Shown here piece after piece: positions 53,733 through 60,699 of a stretch of 64,000 nt of DNA (its first letter is position 1; each line of letters begins with the position of its first letter). The DNA comes from Lederbergia graminis (lineage in GTDB: Bacteria > Bacillota > Bacilli > Bacillales > Bacillaceae_C): NCBI RefSeq assembly GCF_042655485.1, contig NZ_JBHSMC010000001.1, positions 682,001 to 746,000 on the forward strand. The letters run 5' to 3'. The notes under the pieces are model-generated. The model made no database searches and was not told where the DNA came from. It worked only from the letters and a program-made list of their open reading frames with translations. The translations under genes were made by a program, and so were the position numbers.

Positions 53733-55115
53733 TTATTTGATGACTATTTCTTTTTCTGTTTGAACTACAGTAACATTAAAAAGCTTATCAATAACATTTA
53801 ATTCAATATAAGGATCCTTATTAAATAAACGAATAGGGTTATGCGTCATTTGATATCGTTGATTATTTAACATAAACCTCTTCTCTTCCGGATAAAAATG
53901 ATATTGAATTACACCTTTTTCTGCTGCAATTTCCCTATTCTCTTTTAAACTCACTTCGTACTCTATAGCTTGTAAGAAAGGAATAAATTCAATATATATT
54001 TTTTCATCATCGAAAATTACTTGTATATCCTTATTTGTATCACTGTCAATCATTAATTCTCGACTATCCTTATACATCAATGGTATTAATGTATTTTGAT
54101 GCTGATTGATTTCAAAAAATAATACTTGAGCATTCAATACAGTAGACAAAAGTTCATCCATTTCTTTTGGTGAGGTTATTATCCGGTTATCATTTTTGAT
54201 TTTATCAACGAAATGATTTAGTTCGTTTTCACTAATTTTCTCCGAAAGTTCCTTATACATCCCTTTTGCTTTGTCTGTTCCAACTGGACGCTCTAAAATG
54301 ATGGCTAACACAATTTCACGTAACCAGTGCAAATTATTATCTAAATTAAACTTCATATCCATATTTGCTAGTACAATTTTTTCTTGAATTGTGTTTATTG
54401 GAGTTTGTACATGAAAAAGGTGTAATGAATCTGTTTGAAATTCTGTATGTGCATTTGAGAATATGATATAATCTTTTGTTGAATTGATCTCTTCAAAATC
54501 AAGTTGAGTGATATCTATCTCGACATTATTATTTTTATAAACAATAAGATTATCATTTACTTCTATGTAATCTAACACTTCTTTCTGCCAATATAAAATT
54601 GGGCTAACCTCGTTAAGTTCATACACATAGTAATCAATATAATCCATTCTCTTACTGCCTACTAATCTTCCAGGGCTGACCCAGCTACCCTCTCTCTTAA
54701 GTGAATCAGAAATCTCCAAACGGGTTGACTTTACTTCTATACCTTTAATTTCGACTACAAAACTGTCGTATAAAATACTCTTTTGGTCCTTTGGTGCTGG
54801 GAGTTCATAAGATATTGTGACAACACTTTTATTATTTTTCAAAATACCATCATCAATTTCACATTTTTGATTACTTCCTGCTTCACATACAATGTTATCT
54901 GCTTGCTTGGGTAAATCAATAGTATATTTTTGCTTCTTTAGCCCATCAATTGTTTGCTCAATCTTAATCATATTTTTATCATGTAACATGCGAACCGTTT
55001 GTTTCACAGGGACAACAGCTTCTTCCGCATCTGATGAGAAGCCATTCCATTGAAAATATAACATTATTCCTGTCATTAAAATGATGGGTATTATAAGAAA
55101 TAAAAACTTCTTCAA
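53733..55115 (-). CDS. Membrane-anchored extracytoplasmic protein of unknown function
   Basis: 460 aa, not recognised. It starts with TTG at 55115, with AGGAG 8 bp upstream. An N-terminal hydrophobic anchor (residues ~4-20, KKFLFLIIPIILMTGIMLYF) lacks an obvious signal-peptidase site. The rest is soluble and rich in Asp, Glu, Asn and Lys. The last ~90 residues (FIPFLQAIEYEVSLKEN onward, ending with FNVTVVQTEKEIVIK) loosely resemble the stalk domains related to copper amine oxidase N-terminal repeats. One disulfide is possible between the two cysteines in CEAGSNQKC. It is placed between ylbG and rsmD, where B. subtilis has no such gene. No operon partner overlaps it. Confidence 0.75.
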   Translation of the reverse strand: MKKFLFLIIPIILMTGIMLYFQWNGFSSDAEEAVVPVKQTVRMLHDKNMIKIEQTIDGLKKQKYTIDLPKQADNIVCEAGSNQKCEIDDGILKNNKSVVTISYELPAPKDQKSILYDSFVVEIKGIEVKSTRLEISDSLKREGSWVSPGRLVGSKRMDYIDYYVYELNEVSPILYWQKEVLDYIEVNDNLIVYKNNNVEIDITQLDFEEINSTKDYIIFSNAHTEFQTDSLHLFHVQTPINTIQEKIVLANMDMKFNLDNNLHWLREIVLAIILERPVGTDKAKGMYKELSEKISENELNHFVDKIKNDNRIITSPKEMDELLSTVLNAQVLFFEINQHQNTLIPLMYKDSRELMIDSDTNKDIQVIFDDEKIYIEFIPFLQAIEYEVSLKENREIAAEKGVIQYHFYPEEKRFMLNNQRYQMTHNPIRLFNKDPYIELNVIDKLFNVTVVQTEKEIVIK

Positions 55116-55211
55116 TTCATTATCTCCTATCGTCTATCCATTTTTACCATAGAAAAAGCTGTCATATTAGCAAGGTTGTATTTGACCTTACCTTTATAAC
55201 AGCTTCATTCA

Positions 55212-55505
55212 TTACAATCCGATTCTATAATCATATTCCTTCGCTTTATCAGGCTTAGAATTCTCAAATTCTGTTTTTAAATAAGGTCGATAGGAAAGTT
55301 CTGCCTTTTTTACAAAGGGCATAGAGGACAACTTTTCTACAAGTCCTGCTGCTTCATCCTGTGCACAATATAAGACAACGTATTTCATTCGTTTAGAAAT
55401 ATAGTGAACATTTCCAAATCTCCTTAAAGTCTTGGCATTCTTTAAGCTATATAACCAAATAATAACACCTTGTCTGCCATTAGCTATTTTCTTTTCTTCA
55501 TGCAT
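55212..55505 (-). CDS. ylbG: DUF2129 protein YlbG
   Basis: Start-corrected to the ATG at 55505 (MHEEKKIANGRQGVIIWLYS), which overlaps the ylbF stop (TAATG). The product is 97 aa. The conserved core is RQGVIIWLYSLKNAKTLRRFGNVHYISKRMKYVVLYC followed by LSSMPFVKKAELSYRP. It is a small cytosolic protein of unknown function, translationally coupled to ylbF. Confidence 0.9.
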   Translation of the reverse strand: MHEEKKIANGRQGVIIWLYSLKNAKTLRRFGNVHYISKRMKYVVLYCAQDEAAGLVEKLSSMPFVKKAELSYRPYLKTEFENSKPDKAKEYDYRIGL

Positions 55506-55948
55506 TAAGAACACCCACATCCTCCACCGGATCCGCAACCCCCACTACAAGAAGACCCAGTCTCAAAAAAGGGATTCCCTGTAGGAACTTTTATGTTTTC
55601 TGATACAGATTTTCCGATTATCATGCTAACTTCATCCAATAATCCCTGTAATTCAGTCTCTGCTTTTCGGAAATTTGCTACATTTTCATCTAGATCCATA
55701 TCCCGTTTAAGTTGTCTTGTTTTAACCATTATCTCTTTATAGTCGGGATGATAACGCCCAAATCTTTGGACATCTTCATATAGATCCTTCATTTTTGAAA
55801 ACTCTGCAATTTTCCTTTTTGTTTCCGGATCATTATATAATTTTTTATAATAAAAACGGTACTTTTCAGCAATTTCTGATGTTAATATCAATTCACCTAA
55901 CAGTTCCGCTCTATCTAATAATTCTACACTTTCGATTGTAGCAAGCAT
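55505..55948 (-). CDS. ricF: RicF (YlbF), subunit of the Ric RNA-processing complex
   Basis: From family knowledge, RicF acts with RicA (YmcA) and RicT (YaaT) in an Fe-S-bearing complex that directs RNase Y and affects sporulation, competence and biofilm. At 147 aa the helical com_ylbF core covers residues ~5-115. The C-terminal tail CSGGCGSGGGCGCS holds four cysteines, in keeping with cluster ligation. The start ATG at 55948 follows GGAGGTGAGC. Confidence 0.93.
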   Translation of the reverse strand: MLATIESVELLDRAELLGELILTSEIAEKYRFYYKKLYNDPETKRKIAEFSKMKDLYEDVQRFGRYHPDYKEIMVKTRQLKRDMDLDENVANFRKAETELQGLLDEVSMIIGKSVSENIKVPTGNPFFETGSSCSGGCGSGGGCGCS

Positions 55949-56001
55949 TTGCTCACCTCCAATCGTAATTTTACCATGTTTTCATAATGCTTGCACATCT
56001 A

Positions 56002-56385
56002 TTAGATAATTGTGACTAAAAATTCCTTACTTACTCCATACGACTTATTATTCAAATCCACTAATTCAACTTTTAGTTTATGTGTTCCAGATTTTAACCC
56101 TTTTACAACAAAGGCCGCAGTATTATATTCATTGTATAACCTATTATTAACATATAATAAAACTTTTCCATTATTTTTACTAGCGGTATTAGCGAAGCGT
56201 ATATCTTTCACATTACACTCCACTAACACATTCCTGCCATGAACATTGTGCTTAATAATTGCTTGCGAAAAATCTTTCTTTTGAATTTCAGCAGCTTCTA
56301 CAGTAAAAGCTTCAGGCTCAGGAACTTCTTGTTTACATCCACTTAAGAATAATAAAATTATTACGCAATAAAACATCTTCTTCAA
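56002..56385 (-). CDS. Putative small lipoprotein
   Basis: Start-corrected to TTG at 56385 (KKMFYCVIILLFLSGC), with AAGGAG 8 bp upstream. The product is 127 aa. A lipoprotein signal with lipobox LSGC places the mature N-terminus at Cys ~16. The remaining ~110 residues look like one Ig-like or beta-sandwich domain (VLVECNVKDIRFANTASKNNGKVLLYVNNR...GLKSGTHKLKVELVDLNNK). This is similar in style to DUF4469-type or surface Ig modules, but I do not recognise the family. It lies between ylbE and ylbF. A perfect palindrome overlaps its ribosome site. Confidence 0.75.
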   Translation of the reverse strand: MKKMFYCVIILLFLSGCKQEVPEPEAFTVEAAEIQKKDFSQAIIKHNVHGRNVLVECNVKDIRFANTASKNNGKVLLYVNNRLYNEYNTAAFVVKGLKSGTHKLKVELVDLNNKSYGVSKEFLVTII

Positions 56386-56395
56386 GAAAATCACT

Positions 56396-56427
56396 CCTTA
56401 ATCATTAGTTTTTACTAATGATTAAGG
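56396..56427 (-). other. Perfect 14-bp palindrome overlapping lipoprotein ribosome site
   Basis: Arms 56396-56409 and 56414-56427 are perfectly complementary with a 4-nt loop. On the minus strand the 3' arm ends in AAGG, the first part of the AAGGAG ribosome site. It lacks a T-run, so it is not a usual terminator. It could sequester the site or be a processing element. Confidence 0.65.
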
Positions 56428-56448
56428 TTACATGCATTTTCTATTATA

Positions 56449-56688
56449 TTATTCAGATTGATTCATTGATTGCAGCATACTCATCATCATCGAGGCCATA
56501 TGTAGGTTATTAGAAAACCTTTGAACTCGATGTGGGATTGTTTTCTGGAAATAATGTAACGAAGCTATTTCAAACTGCTCCAATAATTCTGGGTGCCTAG
56601 CTAACTTCCTATACCAAATTGGTTGTTCTCTAATAAATTGTTTCAAATCATTTTTAGAATGAATGTATTGCACTATTTCTTGTCTCAA
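56449..56688 (-). CDS. ylbE: YlbE-like protein
   Basis: Start-corrected to TTG at 56688 (RQEIVQYIHSKNDLKQFIRE), with GGAGGGG 7 bp upstream. The product is 79 aa, the same as the B. subtilis protein. The conserved segments REQPIWYRKLARHP, YFQKTIPHRVQRFSN and the Met-rich end MASMMMSMLQSMNQ identify it. Function unknown. It lies 19 bp downstream of ylbD. Confidence 0.9.
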   Translation of the reverse strand: MRQEIVQYIHSKNDLKQFIREQPIWYRKLARHPELLEQFEIASLHYFQKTIPHRVQRFSNNLHMASMMMSMLQSMNQSE

Positions 56689-56707
56689 AATATTCCCCTC
56701 CAGCGTT

Positions 56708-57112
56708 TTAGTCTTTTCTAAATGCGAAAGGGTGTCTCGCCCCTTGAGATTGACTTGTATTTTGTTTATTTTCACTTTGGAATTGACCCATTACACCTTG
56801 TATAGCACCAATAGCTTCACTTAACTGACCAATATGATATTGAAGTTGATTTGGATCCATTTTCTTTAACACACCTGTTATTTGGTTAATCCAATTACTA
56901 TTACCACTGGATTCTTCTGTTGTATCATTACTTTCCGTAGATTGATTCAGTTTATAATTAGACCATTTAGGATCATCTGGACCTAATAAATACCACTCTT
57001 CATAGAACTCTTGCCACGTTCCTTCACCACTTCGAACTGCTTTTACTAATTCAGGGTGTTCTTTTACAAATAATTTAAATTCTTCAACGGATGGATGTAA
57101 TTTTTCCGCCAC
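56708..57112 (-). CDS. ylbD: Spore coat-associated protein YlbD
   Basis: Start taken as GTG at 57112 (AEKLHPSVEEFKLFVKEHPE), with GAGGTGA 5 bp upstream. GTG at 57121 falls inside the ribosome site. The product is 134 aa. The N-terminal conserved block LHPSVEEFKLFVKEHPELV...WQEFYEEWYLLGPDDPKW is followed by a Ser/Asn/Gln-rich linker and a helical region ending near FQSENKQN. YlbD homologues are annotated as coat proteins, and direct evidence here is only similarity and context. Confidence 0.88.
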   Translation of the reverse strand: MAEKLHPSVEEFKLFVKEHPELVKAVRSGEGTWQEFYEEWYLLGPDDPKWSNYKLNQSTESNDTTEESSGNSNWINQITGVLKKMDPNQLQYHIGQLSEAIGAIQGVMGQFQSENKQNTSQSQGARHPFAFRKD

Positions 57113-57264
57113 CACACTCACCTCAAATAATTTTCTATTATTATTTAAAGTATGAAAAATTAGGTGGAAATGTGATGTTTATCATCATTCACTTATAAAG
57201 CTGTTATTAGTAGTAATCATACTTAACTATATACAAAAAAAAGACCATAATTTGGTCTCCATCA

Positions 57265-58314
57265 CTAATCCTCAATTTCTATAAAGTTTTGTGTATAATT
57301 TTTACGATAAACTCCGACACCTAGATGTGTGAAGTTTTCTGCTAATAAATCTTTCTGATGGGCTTCAGAATTCAACCAACCTTCAATTGCAGCTGGACCA
57401 TCCATATATTCAGCTGCTATATTCTCTCCAGCATTTTTATAACTAATATCATTAGATTCTAAACGGTTAGTTAATGTCCCAAAATCTGGTGAATCATGTG
57501 AAAAATAATCATTTTCAAACATGTCCTTACTGTGTTCATATGCTATTCTTCCCAATTCTTGGTTCCACTGTAATCGTTTAAGCTGATTCCTATCTCTAAT
57601 TACGTTCGTAATATCAAAGATTTGTTGTTCTATTCCTATCTCAATTTCATTCCATTCAGTATCACTTATTTCTGGTGGTTCAATTAATTCTCCTCGATAC
57701 ACTAATTCATATGGCCTCATTGCTATCAACGTTTCTTTATCAAAAAAACGTATACTAGATAAACTACTTGTGTATTTATTTAGTGATAATTGCGCGTATA
57801 TATCACCTAATTGGACAAGCGGCCGAATATTCAAATCCTCTTCGGAAAGCTCAAATCGATATGCCCCATCTTCAATAGTAACTAAAATCTCAGCTTCTAA
57901 AAATGTAGTACGAAAAATTTCTTCGATTGTTTGACCAATACGAAATGGTGCTACATTCAGTTGATTACCAAGTGCATATATAGTTACAATCTTTCCATAT
58001 TCAACACCTACTTGCATATAAGTACCCGAAAAACTTTTATAAATCCACCAATCATAACCGTAGGCGGATGGTTCTTTTCTTTGTGGTTCGCCATACACTT
58101 CCGTAAATTCCTTACCTGATTTACCTATATATTTTGATAAGCCCTCATCTGGTCGTTTCGTAATAGTTGATGTATCCTCTTCTATCGTATAGTCAACCTT
58201 AGGAGAACTCAAATTATCTTTTAAGGGTTCATTTTCATCTCGAATAGAATAACTATATATCATTAATATAAAGATAATAGGCACTAAAATTATAATTCGA
58301 ATAATGCTGCGCAG
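57265..58314 (-). CDS. ylbC: CAP-domain (SCP/PR1-like) secreted or membrane-anchored protein, YlbC type
   Basis: About 349 aa with an N-terminal hydrophobic anchor (SIIRIIILVPIIFILMIYSY). A CAP-associated N-terminal domain follows (about residues 60-190, GKSGKEFTEVYGEPQRKEPSAYGYDWW). The C-terminal CAP domain carries VIRDRNQLKRLQWNQELGRIAYEHSKDMFENDYFSHDSP and the NAGENIAAEY and GWLNSEAHQKDLL motifs. The start is uncertain. Only a CTG at 58314 stands at a good distance (8 bp) from GGAGG. GTG at 58323 abuts that site and ATG at 58332 lies upstream of it. Extracytoplasmic, function unknown. Confidence 0.85.
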   Translation of the reverse strand: MRSIIRIIILVPIIFILMIYSYSIRDENEPLKDNLSSPKVDYTIEEDTSTITKRPDEGLSKYIGKSGKEFTEVYGEPQRKEPSAYGYDWWIYKSFSGTYMQVGVEYGKIVTIYALGNQLNVAPFRIGQTIEEIFRTTFLEAEILVTIEDGAYRFELSEEDLNIRPLVQLGDIYAQLSLNKYTSSLSSIRFFDKETLIAMRPYELVYRGELIEPPEISDTEWNEIEIGIEQQIFDITNVIRDRNQLKRLQWNQELGRIAYEHSKDMFENDYFSHDSPDFGTLTNRLESNDISYKNAGENIAAEYMDGPAAIEGWLNSEAHQKDLLAENFTHLGVGVYRKNYTQNFIEIED

Positions 58315-58567
58315 AATTATCACCTCCCACATGAAATAGCAATGAATCATCATATATTAGAACTTTAGTAGGATATATCAATTAATTTATGATTATTATA
58401 ACATCAACATACTAAGTTCGATAATAGAAAGTATTGTAAACGTTAATATTTCCGGATAATAAAATTGCTCCTCATGAAAGCTAATAAATAATATGGTCCA
58501 ATCAATCGTCTTCAAACTTTATTTATTGATAAATAATGGCAAAACCAGTACTCTTATCGTCAATTCA

Positions 58568-58596
58568 TTGCAACAATATCAACTTTCGACTATTAT
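58568..58596 (+). promoter_or_regulatory. Promoter for YugN-like gene
   Basis: TTGCAA (58568-58573) and TATTAT (58591-58596) with a 17-bp spacer, 70 bp upstream of the start codon. Confidence 0.6.
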
Positions 58597-58630
58597 AAAA
58601 TGGAGTAATTTTATTCATTATAGATATTAG

Positions 58631-58642
58631 GTCAAATTTGAC
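58631..58642 (+). promoter_or_regulatory. Palindromic operator candidate GTCAAATTTGAC
   Basis: Perfect 12-bp palindrome in the predicted 5' untranslated region, ~35 bp downstream of the -10 and 12 bp before the GGAGG site. It may bind a repressor. No regulator is assigned. Confidence 0.4.
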
Positions 58643-58665
58643 ATCAACAATTGGAGGGAAAACTA

Positions 58666-59025
58666 ATGAAATTTGAAAATAGTGGTATTGAATCCATTAA
58701 AGTTGATCTTAATAATTTAGATGAAGTTATGGATCAAAACGGTATGGTTAGAGCAGGTCAATGGGATTATGAACGTGTTACATACGATCATAAATTTCAA
58801 ATTAAGGAAGGTACATACTATCTACGCGTTCAAGGTTATGCAATTGAAGGTGACGTAGGAGCACACGATGCAGTGATTCAATTAATGCAGCCAATTTTAG
58901 GTAAGCATTATTATCCACATGGCGTTGAATATGGAGAAGACGAGTATTTTCCAGAGCATCTAGTAAAACAATGCAAGCAAATCCTTGAGAAAATTAATAA
59001 AGAACTAGCAATATTTGCTGAATAA
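58666..59025 (+). CDS. YugN-like family protein
   Basis: Start-corrected to the ATG at 58666 (MKFENSGIESIKVDLNNLDEVM). The TTG at 58651 forms part of the TTGGAGGG ribosome site. The product is 119 aa. The core GMVRAGQWDYERVTYDHKFQIKEGTYYLRVQGYA and the KHYYPHGVEYGEDEYFPEHLV segment are, as far as I recall, typical of the Bacillus YugN family. Cytosolic, no known activity. It is convergent with the DUF420 gene. Usual B. subtilis location is elsewhere, so its position here is lineage-specific. Confidence 0.8.
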   Translation: MKFENSGIESIKVDLNNLDEVMDQNGMVRAGQWDYERVTYDHKFQIKEGTYYLRVQGYAIEGDVGAHDAVIQLMQPILGKHYYPHGVEYGEDEYFPEHLVKQCKQILEKINKELAIFAE

Positions 59026-59032
59026 ATTTACT

Positions 59033-59072
59033 AAAAAGAACATGGACAATGTAACCATGTTCTTTTTCCTTT
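59033..59072. terminator. Bidirectional terminator after YugN-like gene
   Basis: AAAAAGAACATGG and CCATGTTCTTTTT form a 13-bp stem with A/T tails on both sides. Confidence 0.9.
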
Positions 59073-59134
59073 ACTAGCTTATTATTAATAATAATACGCA
59101 ATAACACTGCAATTATTAACCATGTTTATAAAAT

Positions 59135-59172
59135 TAACAAAAGCTGCCGGATACTAGACCCAAGCAGCTACT
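59135..59172 (-). terminator. Terminator after DUF420 gene
   Basis: On the minus strand GCTGC and GGCAGC pair with internal wobble, followed by TTTTGTTAATTTT. It lies about 15 bp beyond the DUF420 stop. Confidence 0.6.
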
Positions 59173-59186
59173 ATTAAACACTTATG

Positions 59187-59648
59187 TTAAAGCCCAAGAA
59201 TTGCCTTGATCATGGAAGTAGTCGTACCACCTTCATAGATGATATAAAGTAATAAGTAAACGACAACACCAGTTATGGCAGTTAAAAACCACACAATACT
59301 TGTAATCGGTCCAAGCTTGCGATGAAATGTAAGCTTATTTTTATAACCTGTAACAAGTGAAATAATTCCTAGTACGGCTCCTATGGTTGCAAGCGTAATA
59401 TGGAATATTAAAAATATAGTGTAGTATATTTTATACTCATCTGGTCCTCCAAATGAAGTATTTCCAACAAAAATGGTTCTACTAGAATAAATGATGAAAA
59501 ATACTACTGCAAATATAGCAGCACCTGTCATCACTTTTTTATGACCATCAATATCCCTTTTTCTAATCTTTCCCCATCCAATAGCAACGAGGATAGCACT
59601 TATTATAATACACAATGTACTTAATGTTGGTAATAATGGAACCGACAT
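59187..59648 (-). CDS. ctaM: DUF420 membrane protein (CtaM/YozB type), caa3 oxidase assembly
   Basis: 153 aa with four or five membrane segments. The DUF420 core includes histidines in DIDGHKKVMTGAA, a YYTIFLIFHITLATIGAVLG helix and HRKLGPITSIVWFLTAITGVVVYLLLY. Family members (YozB in B. subtilis, CtaM in S. aureus) are required for heme-copper oxidase maturation. B. subtilis yozB is unlinked to cta, so the placement directly after ctaG supports the functional link. Gene symbol by similarity. Confidence 0.85.
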   Translation of the reverse strand: MSVPLLPTLSTLCIIISAILVAIGWGKIRKRDIDGHKKVMTGAAIFAVVFFIIYSSRTIFVGNTSFGGPDEYKIYYTIFLIFHITLATIGAVLGIISLVTGYKNKLTFHRKLGPITSIVWFLTAITGVVVYLLLYIIYEGGTTTSMIKAILGL

Positions 59649-59692
59649 AGGCTTCTATCTTCCCCTTGTAACATTCTTTTTCTGTATATTTT

Positions 59693-60613
59693 TTACTCTG
59701 CTGGTTGAGTTCTTGGTTCTAATAATGCTGCCTCGTTTATTTTATCTCCTTCTTCTTGTTCCTTTTTGTACCACTCAAAGAATATCTTAATTAACATTGT
59801 TCCTAAAATAATCTCTTGCATTATTTTCATAATTACTCCACCAAGCTGTTGATCCTCTAATGGTTTCATATTGACGAATAATTCTGGTCCGCTTATCGAT
59901 AGATTAGTCAATAATGTTCCCGGTACACAAAGTTCCATCGCCTTCATCCACATTTCACCGTCTGTATATGTACCATACATAGCTGCTGGTGCGAAGATGA
60001 TCAACCCACAAGCTGGTGTTAATAATACACTATCACCAATTAAATAAGCTAATTTCTTCAAACCATGTAGTTGGTGATGTCCCTCTAATTTATTTACTAA
60101 TGGCCACCATTGTAAAATAGCAAATATAAAGAGAACTACAGTATATAATGCATGAATAAAAATATTCATCTTCACTGCATCCATAATTAATGGTATATGG
60201 TAAACGGAGAATAAGCCATTAAACATTATTATTGCAATTAATGGTTTAGTAAGGAATTTAAAAACTGGTTCGATTACTCGAATACCTACTATCTTTCTCC
60301 AAACCCAGTTAGGAATACCCATAATGACAAGTATAGGTATAACTAAATATAAAATTGCCATTTGTACCATATGGAACGTAAACATGATATGAGCCATTAA
60401 ATCGACAGGAGATCCTTTTGTTGCATATAACAATACCATTGCAATAACAAAAAGAATTGCTTCACTCTTCTTTAATGGTTCACTTTCTGAATATTTATGG
60501 CGATTTTTCACAGTGATATAAAAATACCCAGCTATAATAAGAACGACAAAAATGAAAAAATATGGACTCCATAATGCACGAAATCCAAAAATACTTAAAG
60601 GCATTACCTTCAC
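59693..60613 (-). CDS. ctaG: Cytochrome c oxidase assembly factor CtaG (caa3 type)
   Basis: 306 aa polytopic membrane protein with about seven helices. The conserved LMAHIMFTFHMVQMAILYLVIPILV segment contains two histidines suited to copper or heme handling. FSVYHIPLIMD, GHHQLHGLKKLAYLIGDSVLLTPACGLIIF and the YGTYTDG motif follow. From B. subtilis, CtaG is needed for Cu insertion into caa3 oxidase. A repeat array of about 0.9 kb separates it from ctaF, unlike the tight B. subtilis operon. Its GAGGTG ribosome site lies upstream of the ATG. Confidence 0.93.
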   Translation of the reverse strand: MKVMPLSIFGFRALWSPYFFIFVVLIIAGYFYITVKNRHKYSESEPLKKSEAILFVIAMVLLYATKGSPVDLMAHIMFTFHMVQMAILYLVIPILVIMGIPNWVWRKIVGIRVIEPVFKFLTKPLIAIIMFNGLFSVYHIPLIMDAVKMNIFIHALYTVVLFIFAILQWWPLVNKLEGHHQLHGLKKLAYLIGDSVLLTPACGLIIFAPAAMYGTYTDGEMWMKAMELCVPGTLLTNLSISGPELFVNMKPLEDQQLGGVIMKIMQEIILGTMLIKIFFEWYKKEQEEGDKINEAALLEPRTQPAE

Positions 60614-60699
60614 CTCTTTACTAGGTTTCTTCCCTAACCTCTATTATACTTTTCCCATCCCCCCACTTCAACAAAACCAAATGACAAGTTAATGACAAA

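Larger units (their letters stand above)
58315..58665. other. Divergent intergenic region ylbC / YugN-like gene
   Basis: 351 bp, A/T-rich. It contains the plus-strand promoter (58568-58596) and a palindrome (58631-58642) before the YugN-like gene. No additional gene was found. Confidence 0.6.

Noticed and set aside
56396..56427. Intrinsic terminator for ylbE
   Set aside because: The stem is perfect but no T-run follows on the minus strand, and the arm runs straight into the lipoprotein ribosome site.
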